From: Streptomyces sp. ITFR-16
GTDB lineage: Bacteria; Actinomycetota; Actinomycetes; Streptomycetales; Streptomycetaceae
Direction: 5' to 3'
NCBI RefSeq assembly: GCF_031844705.1
Contig: NZ_CP134609.1
Span: 7,068,001-7,132,000 of the forward strand
DNA: 64,000 bases
Of the stretch, positions 8,576 to 16,748 are shown piece by piece. How positions within the stretch are numbered: the first letter of the stretch is position 1; each line of letters opens with the position of its first letter. The notes under the pieces were generated by a model. That model did no database searches. It worked only from the letters and a program-made list of their open reading frames with translations, and was not told the DNA's origin. The translations under genes and the position numbers were made by a program.

Positions 8576-9193
8576 GTGACTGACGCAGCAAGTGGAGCGG
8601 GGAGTCAGCGCCCTGCCCGGGGGCAGCTCCGCTCGGCACTGATCGCTGAGAGCTTCGTGCTGCTCTCCGAGACGGGGATGGCCGGCTTCTCCGTCGCCGA
8701 ACTCGCCCGCAGGCTCGGAGTGAGCACGGCCGCCCCGTATCGTCACTTTCCCCACCGTGACGCGCTACTCGCCGTCGTCGCGGCACAGGCCGCCGACGAG
8801 CTGACCCGGTCCATCGAGGCCGCCGCGCAGGCGGCTGGCCCCGACCCGATCGACCGGCTCGCGGCCACCGCGGGGGCATACGTGCGCCACGTGTCCGACC
8901 GCGGCGCCGGTCTCGACGTGATCTTCGCCCGGGAGCTGAGGCCGCTGCGCGACGCCGACGTGGCCCGGGCTGGCCGGGGCCTGATGGCGCTGCTGCTCGA
9001 CCTCGCCCGGCAGGCGGGCCACGCCGACCCTTCCCAAGCACTGCTCCTACTCGAACAGCTCTTCGTCCTAGCCCACGGCTACGTCACCCTGGACACGGAG
9101 AACTTCCTGACGCTCTCCCGTCTCTCCCCCGAGGACGTCGCCACCCGCGCCACGCGCGCGGCGACGGCGCTGCTGCGCGGCAACGTGACGTGA
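8576..9193 (+). CDS. TetR/AcrR-family regulator (passenger gene)
   Basis: About 205 aa. The N-terminal helix-turn-helix reads FSVAELARRLGVSTAAPYRHFPHRDALL, followed by a helical ligand-binding domain. I choose GTG 8576, preceded by AAGGAAG at 8561-8567; an ATG at 8555 touches the operator palindrome and has no ribosome site. It probably represses itself and the divergent SDR gene and responds to a small molecule handled by that enzyme. It lies within the IS630-type element. Confidence 0.85.
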   Translation: MTDAASGAGSQRPARGQLRSALIAESFVLLSETGMAGFSVAELARRLGVSTAAPYRHFPHRDALLAVVAAQAADELTRSIEAAAQAAGPDPIDRLAATAGAYVRHVSDRGAGLDVIFARELRPLRDADVARAGRGLMALLLDLARQAGHADPSQALLLLEQLFVLAHGYVTLDTENFLTLSRLSPEDVATRATRAATALLRGNVT

Positions 9194-9217
9194 GCACCAG
9201 CCGGAGCTTGGGTGATC
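9191..9217 (+). repeat. 27-bp direct repeat, copy 2
   Basis: Begins TGAGCACCAGCCGG and matches 7596-7622 with about four differences. It serves as the leader of the small hypothetical gene that follows. Confidence 0.8.
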
Positions 9218-9220
9218 GCC

Positions 9221-9550
9221 ATGCCGGTTCCGCCTAAACGCCTCAAGGAAGAGGTCGACGACACCGTCGACCACCACGCCTTCCAGCTGCGAAGCTGGCC
9301 CGCCTTGGCCGAGGTTGACACCCGGTGGCGTGGTTCGTTCGGCTACCTCACGGCGATCGTCGAGAAAGAGGGCGAGGACGTGCGCATCCCGCTGTGCCGC
9401 ATCGAATACCTCGGTGACGACAACGCCTGGGGCTTCGCTATGTACTTGAGTGCCACCGCCGCCTACACCGACGCGGTCTTGCGCACCGGCAGCCCGACGG
9501 CAGCCTTCGACGCCGCCGCCCTCGTCCACCTTGCCGACTACCACGTGTAG
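9221..9550 (+). CDS. Small hypothetical protein of the IS630-type element
   Basis: 109 aa from ATG 9221 (an in-frame ATG at 9212 is also possible). The sequence is acidic and aromatic, with stretches RLKEEVDDTVDHHAFQLRSW and CRIEYLGDDNAWGFAMY. I know of similar small actinobacterial hypotheticals but no function. It ends 17 bp before the right inverted repeat, so it belongs to the element. Its leader repeat resembles the one next to the transposase start, suggesting transposase and this gene were once adjacent and divergent. Confidence 0.65.
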   Translation: MPVPPKRLKEEVDDTVDHHAFQLRSWPALAEVDTRWRGSFGYLTAIVEKEGEDVRIPLCRIEYLGDDNAWGFAMYLSATAAYTDAVLRTGSPTAAFDAAALVHLADYHV

Positions 9551-9566
9551 CCAGACCCCGCGCACT

Positions 9567-9597
9567 CAACCGGCAAAGGACCTGCGACGCGCTGCAC
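9567..9597 (-). repeat. Right terminal inverted repeat of the IS630-type element
   Basis: 31 bp ending GACGCGCTGCAC, the exact reverse complement of 6407-6437. It is followed by TA at 9598-9599 and the resumed helicase frame. Confidence 0.92.
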
Positions 9598-9599
9598 TA

Positions 9600-11156
9600 G
9601 CGGCTGCGTCGCACCGCCGTCTGCACCAGCAGCTGTATCGGATTGCCAAGAAGATCCAACAGGACGGTGACTCCTTCGAAACCGTCCTGGCCATAGGCCT
9701 CCTGCAAGTAGGAGCCGAGCGAGCTTCGGCTCGGGTACGCAGGCACATTGTGACGGTCCCTGTCACCCTTACGGTTGATCCGAATTCAGTCAACGTCACG
9801 GTGTCTCTGGTGCCGGGTCAGTCAGGTCGCCTGGAGGATACCGAGTTTCTCAGCGAGTCCGATGGCTACACCTCGGAACTACTGGGGGTCGTACGTTCTG
9901 AGGTGGAGGAAGCCGCCTTCCACCCCTTGTCAGACCGGGCGTCTGAGGCCGTGCGCTCATGGGCCCAGCGTGCCTTCGGTGTCGAGCGAACACTTCCGTT
10001 CGACTCCGGCAGCGGGCACCCTGACCTCACCGCCGACCCCCAGGCACGGTCACTACACCATGCGCCGGCGATCATCCTGCGCGAACATGGCCAGCGCTCG
10101 GTACTCGGTTTCTTCGAAAGTATCGCGCGAGTCTTGAAGCGTCCCGGAGCGCAGGCGCCTTTGGGGCTGGCGCAGCTGCTGTACGACCTCGAACCCGAGC
10201 AACGCACCGCCTGGGGGAGTAGTAAGGGTCCTGTCCCTCCGGCACTGGGCCCGGAACCGCTATTCCCCATGCTCACCAACGCGGCCCAGCTGGACGTGCT
10301 GGACAGACTGCAGCACGACACCAGCGTGGTGGTCCAAGGCCCGCCAGGCACCGGAAAGACCCACACGATCAGCAATCTCATCGCGGCGCTTCTCGCGGAT
10401 GGCAAGAGAGTCTTGGTCACCAGCGAAAAGGGACAAGCTCTCAAGGTACTGATCGATCAACTACCGCCCAAACTGCGCAGCATGTGCGTGCTCCAGCGCG
10501 ATCAGTGGCAGGGCGGCAGCTCCGATCTGCGCCAGTCGCTCGGAGCGCTGGCCCACCTGAGCGCGACCACGAACACTGAGCGGCTTCAGCAGCACATCGA
10601 GACCCAGCAGGCTCAGCGGCGCCAACTTTTGGCTGAACAGGCCAAGCTGCGAGAAAGTCTGAGAGCGGTACGGGAAGTGGAGTGGTATGAGCACCCCGAG
10701 ATCGCACCGGGATACCGCGGCCGCCTCGACGAGATTGTGCAGACGGCCGAACGGGGCAATGCTGACTACCAGTGGCTGCCGCCGCTGCCCGCACAACCAG
10801 GGCAACTGCCACCATTGGATACTGACGAGGCTCAGCGGCTATGGCTGCTGGTGACCCAGCACGGCCCAGAGATCCTCGATGCTCACATTCAGTACTGCCC
10901 CGATCCAGGCACCTTGCCAGAACCCGAAGAGGTCTCAGGACGCATCAGGGACATAGATGCAGCTAACACAGCCCTCGGATCGGAGCCCGCAACGCCACTC
11001 GCCCAGGCCCTGGCCGAACACGGTGATGTGGAGCTTGCGGTGACGGAAGGCCTACTGGAGCAAGCCCAGCAGGCCCTTCAAAACATGGGGATGTCCGCGG
11101 ACCCTGCAGCGTGGCAAGAGAAGAGCTGGCCCACTCGCGCGCTTGAGGACGGGCCT
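9600..11156 (+). pseudogene. Middle part of the interrupted SF1 helicase gene
   Basis: In-frame continuation of 5948-6406 after removal of the IS630-type element. It contains the Walker A motif VVQGPPGTGKTHTISNLIA and a following SEKGQALKVLIDQLP block typical of UPF1/DNA2-like SF1 helicases. It then enters a coiled-coil-like insertion. The frame stops at a TGA supplied by the left end of the IS3 element (11157-11159). Motifs II to VI of the motor are absent from the window, and no helicase sequence follows the IS3 element, so the 3' half was deleted. About 670 codons remain in total. Confidence 0.8.
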
Positions 11157-11222
11157 TGACCCCTGATCCTGGACACACGAGACACTGGATCCTGAGGATC
11201 TGAGAACGGACATCTCGTGGTC

Positions 11223-11522
11223 ATGAAGAACTACCCGCCGGAGTTCAAGGCGGACGCGGTCGCGCTGTACGAGTCGCGGCCGGAAGCGACGATCAGGTCG
11301 GTCGCGGCCGATCTGGGGATCAACCCGGAGACCCTGCGGAACTGGGTGAGGGCAGCCGGGGTGAGCCGTCCCCGAGGACGACGGACGCAAGAACCGGCCC
11401 AGCCGCCGGTACCGCTGGAGGCGGAGAACGCCGCCTTGCGAAAGAAGGTCCGCGAGCTGGAGGAGGAACGGGAGATCCTGCGGAAGGCGGCGAAGTATTT
11501 CGCCGGGGAGACGCGCTGGTGA
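11223..11522 (+). CDS. IS3 OrfA (helix-turn-helix, leucine zipper)
   Basis: About 99 aa from ATG 11223. It has the IS3 OrfA layout: an N-terminal helix-turn-helix (KADAVALYESRPEATIRSVA, then the recognition helix) and a C-terminal leucine-zipper-like coil starting at ENAALRKKVREL. Its stop overlaps the GTG start of orfB by 4 nt, as usual where a programmed -1 frameshift makes OrfAB transposase. It looks intact. Confidence 0.85.
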   Translation: MKNYPPEFKADAVALYESRPEATIRSVAADLGINPETLRNWVRAAGVSRPRGRRTQEPAQPPVPLEAENAALRKKVRELEEEREILRKAAKYFAGETRW

Positions 11523-12420
11523 ACCGCTTCCAGTGTGTCGCCGACCTCCAGCGCCGTCACGGCGTGAAGCGGCTCTGCAGGATCCTCGGCGTCAGCCGCT
11601 CGAGCTTCTACTACTGGCAACGGACAGCCGCTGACCGGGCCGCCCGGCAGGTGGCCGACGCCCGCCTGGCAGCCCGGATACGGGCGGTGCACCAGGAATC
11701 GGACGGCACCTACGGAGCCCCGAGGATCACCGCCGAGCTCCGCGAGGAGAACGGTGTCGCGGTCAACCACAAGCGCGTCGCCAGGATCATGCGGGCGTCC
11801 GGGATCAAGGGATCCGGTTGCGGCGCCGGCACCGCACCACCGTCTCTGACCCGGCCGCGGCCAAGGCCCCGGACCTGATCGGCCGCGACTTCACCGCGGA
11901 CAAGCCGAACACGAAGTACGTCGGTGACATCACCTACCTGCCCGTCGCCGGCGGGAAGTTCTGCTACCTGGCGACCGTCATCGACCTCGCATCGCGCCGT
12001 CTCGTCGGCTGGGCGATCGCCGACCACATGCGCGCGGATCTCGTCACCGACGCCCTGGCCGCGGCGATCCGCACCCGCGGCAGCCTTGCCGGATCGATCA
12101 TGCACACCGACCACGGAGCCCAGTACACGAGCAGGAGTTTCGCCGAAGCCTGCAGGTCAGCAGGGGTGCGGCGAAGTATGAGCGCGGTCGGGTCCAGCGC
12201 GGACAACGCACTCGCCGAGTCCTTCAACGCGACCTTCAAACGCGAGACCCTGCAAGGACGAAAGAGCTGGCCGACCGAGCGCGAGGCCCGACTCGACGCC
12301 TTCCGATGGCTCCACCGCTACAACACCCGACGCCGACACTCCCGCCTCGGACAACGACCACCGATCACCTTCGAAAACGCCCTCCGCCACACACCAACTA
12401 CGCTGGCACAAGCCGCATAA
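11519..12420 (+). pseudogene. IS3 OrfB transposase, frameshifted
   Basis: The N-terminal part (11519 to about 11812) reads as the HTH_21 region of IS3 integrases. The rve-type catalytic domain then continues in another frame from about 11818, with D in YVGDITYLP, D in HTDHGAQYTS and E in NALAESFNATFKRE. One base appears missing near 11811-11815, where relatives would read Lys-Gly-Leu-Arg-Leu-Arg. The shift lies inside orfB rather than at the orfA/orfB overlap, so it is a mutation and not programmed frameshifting. Confidence 0.8.
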
Positions 12421-12593
12421 CCCGTGTCCAGAATTCGGGGTCAAGGCCCCTGGCCGGAGACACGTTGGCGACCCGATAGCCTGAGGTTGTCTTAACGGAG
12501 TTTGGTGGACACGAACGTGGACAATGCGGATCGGCAGGTGCGGTTGAGCTTCCTCGGCTAGGGGATTCCTGCTGGTCGACGAAGGAGACTGTG

Positions 12594-12996
12594 ATGAGTG
12601 AACCGGCGAAGCCCGGGATCGAGGTCCCGGAGGGTGATCCGCCCACCGAGCTGACGATCCGTGACCTCGTGGTGGGGGACGGACCCGAGGCGCAGCCGGG
12701 CAGGGTGGTCCAGGTTCACTATGCGGGGGTCACGTTCGCGTCCGGGAGGGAGTTCGACTCCTCCTGGGAGCAGGACCGGCCGTTCAAGTTCGCCGTGGGC
12801 GGTGGCAAGGCCGTCAAGGGCCTGGACCGGGATCAGGGGAATGAAGGCCGGCGGCCGGCGCGAGATCATCGTTCCTCCGCGTCTCGGCTACGGCAGGCAG
12901 TCACCCTCTTCGTTGATCCCGCCCGGCTCGACGCTGATCTTCGTCGTGGACCTGCTCACAGTGGTCGGCGGCCCGCCGGGACGCGGCCCGGCCTGA
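12594..12996 (+). pseudogene. FKBP-type peptidyl-prolyl isomerase, frameshifted
   Basis: Starts at ATG 12594 with GAAGGAG at 12581-12587. Frame one covers the first half of a small FKBP (VQVHYAGVTFASGREFDSSW, then FKFAVGGGKAVKG). Homology continues in a second frame from about 12840 (MKAGGRREIIVPPRLGYG, then STLIFVVDLLTV) to TGA 12994-12996. A small indel near 12816-12842, in the stretch that normally reads GWDxGxxGMK, breaks the gene. Intact members have about 125 aa and act as cytoplasmic prolyl isomerases. Sequencing error is an alternative explanation. Confidence 0.75.
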
Positions 12997-13010
12997 TCTG
13001 CTCGGCCCGA

Positions 13011-14258
13011 CTACTTGCCGTCGCGCCGTCGGCGTGCGCGCTCGAACTCGGCGGTGTCCGACATCCAGGGCCCGTACCGTCCGAGCGCGGCGCAGCCGCC
13101 CCGGACGAAGGTGCCCACCAGATCCCGGTAGCCGCTGATCCCGTCGACCAGGCTGTACTCGACCCGGTACTCCGGATCCGACCCGCCTTCACCCTCGCGC
13201 ACCGTCGTGATCCGGGCGACGGAGTCCGCGTAGAAGTGGAGCTGGATCCCTTCGCCCAGATCCTCGTCCTCGATGGTGAAGACTTCGTTGTCCGGGGCGG
13301 ACCGGTCGCCGACGAACTCCCAGAACTCCGCGGCGGCGGTGCGGGGGCTGTCCGGGAGCCACTTGGCCTCGGCGCCCTTGTCGTCGGTGAACGCCAGGGT
13401 CCTCTTACGCGCACCCTCGCCGGCGGCCTCCTCCTGGCCGTCGTCCACGGGCGCGTTCCTGGAGCGGTGCGCGGCCTCCGAGCACATCAGGAAGCTCACC
13501 GTACGCACCGCGTCATCGACGAGCTCAGGGTGCGCGCGGCGCAGGGCCGCGTCGACCGTCGCCTCCATCCGGTCCCAGTCGCGCTTGTCCGTGGCGCGCT
13601 TTCCCCGTCGCGGATCGCGCCCGATCCGTATCCCGGCGCACGCCTGCTCCGCGGTGGCGATCACACGCAAGACCTCGGGCAGCAGCGCGGGGTCGACGGC
13701 ATCGGGCAGCCGCTTCGGCACCGTCGAACCGTGCAGATACTGGCCCGTGTACCTCAGGATCGCGGCGTCGAGTGGACCGAGGACTGTTCCGCGCTCGGCG
13801 CGACGGCGGTCCGCGTGGTACTTCTGCGCTCGTTGCCCGTCGGACGTCTCTGTCGCCCCGCGCATCGCCGCGCAGACCTGACCTCGGTCGAGCAGGCCGA
13901 TGTCGGCTCCGTGGGCGATGAGCTGGCCCCTGTCCCACCGGATGCGTCGGAAGAGCGCGTCGACGTCCGCCGGTGCGGAGAGAAGGATGGGGTCCAGGAG
14001 CGCGACGGCGGCGTTCTCGTCGAGCCGGCCCCGGGTTCCGGCGGCGTCGCAGAGCGGAAGGACCGCGCTCCACAGCAGCAGGTGCCGGGGCAGATCCTCC
14101 CGGATCACCGCAAGATGGGCCTCCGTGATCGGGAACGTGAACGTGCGGGGTTCATGGTTGGCGTCGGCCCCGGCGCCGAGCATCAGCTTCAGCTCACCGT
14201 CCTCGCGGATCACGTTCGGGATCCAGCCGCTCCGGCGCGTGAACACGATGTCTGTCAT
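13011..14258 (-). CDS. DUF6357-like hypothetical protein
   Basis: 415 aa, cytoplasmic, no signal or membrane segment. The start is the ATG at 14258 (MTDIVFTRRSGWIPNVIRED). The sequence resembles a Streptomyces family I recall as DUF6357, with conserved-looking blocks HEPRTFTFPITEAH, TDKRDWDRM and EDEDLGEGIQLHFYADS. No catalytic motif is evident. It converges on the FKBP pseudogene with only 14 bp between them. The open frame extends far upstream on this strand without coding character, so I cut it at this ATG. Confidence 0.7.
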   Translation of the reverse strand: MTDIVFTRRSGWIPNVIREDGELKLMLGAGADANHEPRTFTFPITEAHLAVIREDLPRHLLLWSAVLPLCDAAGTRGRLDENAAVALLDPILLSAPADVDALFRRIRWDRGQLIAHGADIGLLDRGQVCAAMRGATETSDGQRAQKYHADRRRAERGTVLGPLDAAILRYTGQYLHGSTVPKRLPDAVDPALLPEVLRVIATAEQACAGIRIGRDPRRGKRATDKRDWDRMEATVDAALRRAHPELVDDAVRTVSFLMCSEAAHRSRNAPVDDGQEEAAGEGARKRTLAFTDDKGAEAKWLPDSPRTAAAEFWEFVGDRSAPDNEVFTIEDEDLGEGIQLHFYADSVARITTVREGEGGSDPEYRVEYSLVDGISGYRDLVGTFVRGGCAALGRYGPWMSDTAEFERARRRRDGK

Positions 14259-14472
14259 GGGCTCAGTCTTCCCCACCGGCCGGGACGAGCGGGAACGGCC
14301 GGGACGAGCGGGACCGGTCGAGACGAGCGAGTTCTCTCCCCCCGGCCTTGACCGTGCGGACGCAGGGCCCGTGTCATGACCGGGCCTCCTTGTCGTCAGA
14401 GGTTCCGAGGGGAGCCCGGGTCCAGCCTCGTCCGGGCGGCTGCGGTCCCGGGAGGGCCGACAGGTCTCGATC

Positions 14473-14488
14473 GGGACCGAAGGGCCCC
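14473..14488 (+). promoter_or_regulatory. Putative OsdR/DevR-type operator upstream of USP gene 1
   Basis: GGGACCGAAGGGCCCC is pseudo-palindromic. Its reverse complement GGGGCCCTTCGGTCCC matches the site at 16749-16764 at 15 of 16 positions. It ends 86 bp before the start of the first universal stress gene. DevR/OsdR boxes in actinobacteria are G-rich/C-rich palindromes of this type. Binding is inferred. Confidence 0.55.
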
Positions 14489-14573
14489 TCCTCGTGGAGC
14501 GCCGTCCGGTGCGACCGTGGACGGGCAGGCTTCGGGCCGCTTCCGGCCCGTGGGCGACTCCCGAGGAGGAGCC

Positions 14574-15473
14574 ATGACCAGCGATTCTTCCGGCCCTCCG
14601 GAACTGGGTGCCGTGGTCGTCGGCGTCGACGCGTCCCCGCAGGCCCGCGCCGCCGCGCTGTGGGCGGCCGCCGAGGCCGACCGCCGTGGGCGGGCGCTTC
14701 ACATCGTGCACGCCGCGGACACCGACCGCCGCGCCATCCTGTCGTCCGGGGACACCCTCCAGGCACTGCGGGAGACGGCGCGCGACCTGCTGACCGGCAC
14801 GGCCGACGCCGTGACGGAGCGCTTTCCCGGGCTGACCGTGACGAAGGAACTCAGCCGGCAGGAGCCGGTCGCCGGGTTGTACGCGGCGGCCGGCCGCCGG
14901 GGCACCGTCGTGGTGGGCAGCCGGGGCCTGGGCGGCTTCGGTGCGCTGCTGCTCGGGTCCGTCGGGCTGGGGGTGGCGGCGCGGACCAAGGTGCCGGTGG
15001 TCATCGTGCGCGGAGAGGCCGAACGGGCCGGGACGGGTGTGATCACGGCGGCCGTCCGCGGTGCCTCCGACCTGGACTGGCTGGCGGTCGCGGCCGCCGA
15101 GGCACAGCTCCGCAAGGCGTCGTTGCACCTGCTGAGCGTGTGCAACGTGCTCGCCCATGTCGGCAGTGTCACCACCATGCTCGACAACGTCGGCTCGATC
15201 GCCGAACAGCGGGTGCACGAGGTGGCCGCGATGGCCGAGCACGTCCGGGACCGCTGCCCGGGACTCACCGTCACCCACCACGTCGAGACGGGCACCAGCG
15301 TCCCCGGCGTCCTCGTCCGCGCCACCGCCGGCGCGGACCTGCTGATCATGGGCAGCAGGCACCGGATGTTCCGGGCCGGGCCGTCGCTGGGGCGCGTCAG
15401 CCACGCGCTGCTGCACCACGGGCAGTGCCCCGTCGAGATCATTCCCCCGGACTACGCGCGGACTACGCGGTGA
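14574..15473 (+). CDS. Universal stress protein, tandem UspA domains
   Basis: 299 aa made of two UspA domains. Domain 1 (about 10-142) has the ATP-binding loop GSRGLGGFGALLLGSVG followed by the VPVVIV strand. Domain 2 (about 150-295) has MGSRHRMFRAGPSLGRVSHALL and CPVEIIPP. The start is ATG 14574 with GAGGAGGA just upstream. Tandem-domain USPs in actinobacteria are commonly members of the DosR/OsdR dormancy regulon. The neighbours (nitroreductase, second USP, sensor kinase, response regulator) fit that picture. Confidence 0.88.
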   Translation: MTSDSSGPPELGAVVVGVDASPQARAAALWAAAEADRRGRALHIVHAADTDRRAILSSGDTLQALRETARDLLTGTADAVTERFPGLTVTKELSRQEPVAGLYAAAGRRGTVVVGSRGLGGFGALLLGSVGLGVAARTKVPVVIVRGEAERAGTGVITAAVRGASDLDWLAVAAAEAQLRKASLHLLSVCNVLAHVGSVTTMLDNVGSIAEQRVHEVAAMAEHVRDRCPGLTVTHHVETGTSVPGVLVRATAGADLLIMGSRHRMFRAGPSLGRVSHALLHHGQCPVEIIPPDYARTTR

Positions 15474-15503
15474 CGTCACGGGCGTCACGTCGGTGGTGAG
15501 GAC

Positions 15504-15547
15504 GACGTCAGCCTGTGCCCGGCGCGACGTTAGCCTGTGCCCGGCGC
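15504..15547. repeat. 22-bp tandem duplication
   Basis: Two adjacent 22-bp units (15504-15525 and 15526-15547) share AGCCTGTGCCCGGCGC and differ at one base (GACGTC versus GACGTT). They lie between the USP gene and the nitroreductase stop, at the end of two convergent genes. Confidence 0.8.
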
Positions 15548-15574
15548 GGTGAGTTCGATCCGTACGTTCCGCGC

Positions 15575-15638
15575 GGACAGGCGGACAGGCGGACAGGCGG
15601 ACAGGCGGACAGGCGGACAGGGGGACAGGCGGACAGGG
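15575..15638. repeat. Eight tandem copies of an 8-bp unit
   Basis: The unit GGACAGGC is repeated eight times, with GGACAGGG as a variant in units six and eight. It sits in the short convergent intergenic region just 15 bp before the nitroreductase stop codon. Such a simple repeat can change copy number by slippage. It is not part of any supported gene. Confidence 0.9.
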
Positions 15639-15652
15639 GGCGCCGTGCGTGG

Positions 15653-16642
15653 TCACCTGATCGTCAGGACCTCGTCGACCGGCCTGCGCGGGGTGGCCGA
15701 GCCCCGGGGGCCGTAGCCGAGCCTGAGCAGCATGTGCACGAAGCCGGTGGACGAGGCGGGGTCGCGGGCGAACGACCGGAGTTCGGGCCATTCGAGAGGC
15801 TGAGACATCAGCGAGGCCGAGAGCCCGTCCAGGGTGGCCTGCAACAGCACGCGCTCCATCGCCTGCCCCGCGCGCAGCCAGTCCGCCGGGGTGTCTCCGC
15901 CGGTGCCGACCAGCGCGATCTGCGGCCGCTCCTCGAAGGCGGCCGCCGGGCGGTCCGGCATGCTGCGCGGGGTGTCGAAGTCCCGCGTGGGGGCGCTCAC
16001 GCCGGACTGCCGGGGGCCGAGGGCGTAGCCGGGGATGCCGTCGGAGTCCGGCCCCTGCCCCGTACGGCCCCTGCGCGTCCAGGCCGCGATCTCCTCGCGC
16101 ATCGCCTCGTCGGCCGTCTCGAAGAGCTCGGCGTCGTGGACGAGTTCCATGACGGCGTCCGTGTGCCAGGCCCCCGGCACCGTGAGCCGGCAGCCCTCCA
16201 GCAGGGCCGCCGCGCAGAGGCCGTCGAGTATCGCCGGCGGGATCCGCTCGTCCGAGAACGGGAAGCGGCTGGTGTGCCGCTGCCGCACGGCCGGGTGGAG
16301 CACCGCGAGCTCACTGTCCTGGGAGTCGTGCTCCCGGAGCGGGACATCGGCCAGGTGCCAGGAGTCCCGCGGATCGGGCAGCAGGTCCGGTACGGCGCTC
16401 CAGCCGTGATGCGCCGCCGCGACCCGCAGGTTGAACAGTGCCGCGCCGCAGCCCAGGTGCAGACCCCGGTTGTCGGGGTCACCGACCGGCAGCGTACGGG
16501 CCGGGTCGCCGTACACGGCCAGCACCTGCGAGCCGGCGGCCAGGACGAACTTCCAGGGCTGGGAGTTGTGCATGGACGGCGCCGCCACGGCGTCCGCCAC
16601 CAGCGCTGTGACCAGCGCGGTGTCTTGCTCGGTCGTCGACAT
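15653..16642 (-). CDS. Acg-type FMN-binding nitroreductase family protein
   Basis: 329 aa. The N-terminal motif APSMHNSQPWKF and the repeat-like second half (ERVLLQATLDGLSASLMSQP) match the Acg family (Rv2032, Rv3131), flavin-fold proteins of the mycobacterial DosR regulon. The start is ATG 16642, preceded by GAGAAGGAC. It is divergent from the second USP gene, and the shared 214-bp gap holds the GGGGCCGTTCGGTCCC site. Acg proteins bind FMN, but whether they reduce a substrate is unsettled; they may sequester flavin. Confidence 0.85.
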   Translation of the reverse strand: MSTTEQDTALVTALVADAVAAPSMHNSQPWKFVLAAGSQVLAVYGDPARTLPVGDPDNRGLHLGCGAALFNLRVAAAHHGWSAVPDLLPDPRDSWHLADVPLREHDSQDSELAVLHPAVRQRHTSRFPFSDERIPPAILDGLCAAALLEGCRLTVPGAWHTDAVMELVHDAELFETADEAMREEIAAWTRRGRTGQGPDSDGIPGYALGPRQSGVSAPTRDFDTPRSMPDRPAAAFEERPQIALVGTGGDTPADWLRAGQAMERVLLQATLDGLSASLMSQPLEWPELRSFARDPASSTGFVHMLLRLGYGPRGSATPRRPVDEVLTIR

Positions 16643-16748
16643 CGTCAGTCCTTCTCCACGTGCGTGTTGGCCGTGGTACGGCTCGGGCGGGCATGTCGTC
16701 CCGGGCCGCTCCCACCACCAGCCTGCGACGGCGGGGCCGGGCACAGGA

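Larger units (their letters stand above)
6407..9597. mobile_element. Cargo-bearing IS630/Tc1-mariner element (3.19 kb)
   Basis: The two ends are perfect 31-bp inverted repeats (6407-6437 and 9567-9597) flanked by the TA dinucleotide at 6405-6406 and 9598-9599, the hallmark target duplication of IS630/Tc1-mariner transposition. Inside are a complete DDE transposase, an SDR oxidoreductase, a divergent TetR regulator and a small hypothetical gene. Simple IS630 elements are about 1.1-1.2 kb, so this one carries about 2 kb of passenger DNA. It interrupts a helicase gene, and its removal restores the reading frame, which verifies both boundaries. Confidence 0.92.
11157..12443 (+). mobile_element. 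IS3-family element with a damaged orfB
   Basis: Imperfect terminal repeats are at 11157-11176 (TGACCCC...TGGACAC) and 12424-12443 (GTGTCCA...GGGGTCA), with TG/CA ends usual for IS3. The six bases outside each end (GGGCCT and AGGCCC) are also inverted rather than directly repeated, so no target duplication is visible. It carries orfA and a frameshifted orfB. Absence of a duplication and loss of the rest of the helicase point to an adjacent deletion or recombination. Confidence 0.85.

Noticed and set aside
7596..9217. 27-bp repeats as attachment sites of an integrative element
   Set aside because: No integrase lies between them and one copy overlaps the transposase start; duplication of the leader inside the IS630-type element explains them better.
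11519..12420. Programmed frameshifting to make the IS3 OrfB catalytic domain
   Set aside because: IS3 frameshifting occurs at the orfA/orfB overlap; the break here is about 290 bp inside orfB, so it is a mutation.
15575..15638. Possible CRISPR array
   Set aside because: The 8-bp units are contiguous with no spacers and no cas genes are near; it is a simple tandem repeat.
13011..15791. A 926-codon minus-strand open frame reading through the USP gene
   Set aside because: Only the part from ATG 14258 has protein-like family sequence; the upstream extension is antisense to the clearly real USP gene and rich in Arg, Pro and Gly, a usual artefact of high GC.
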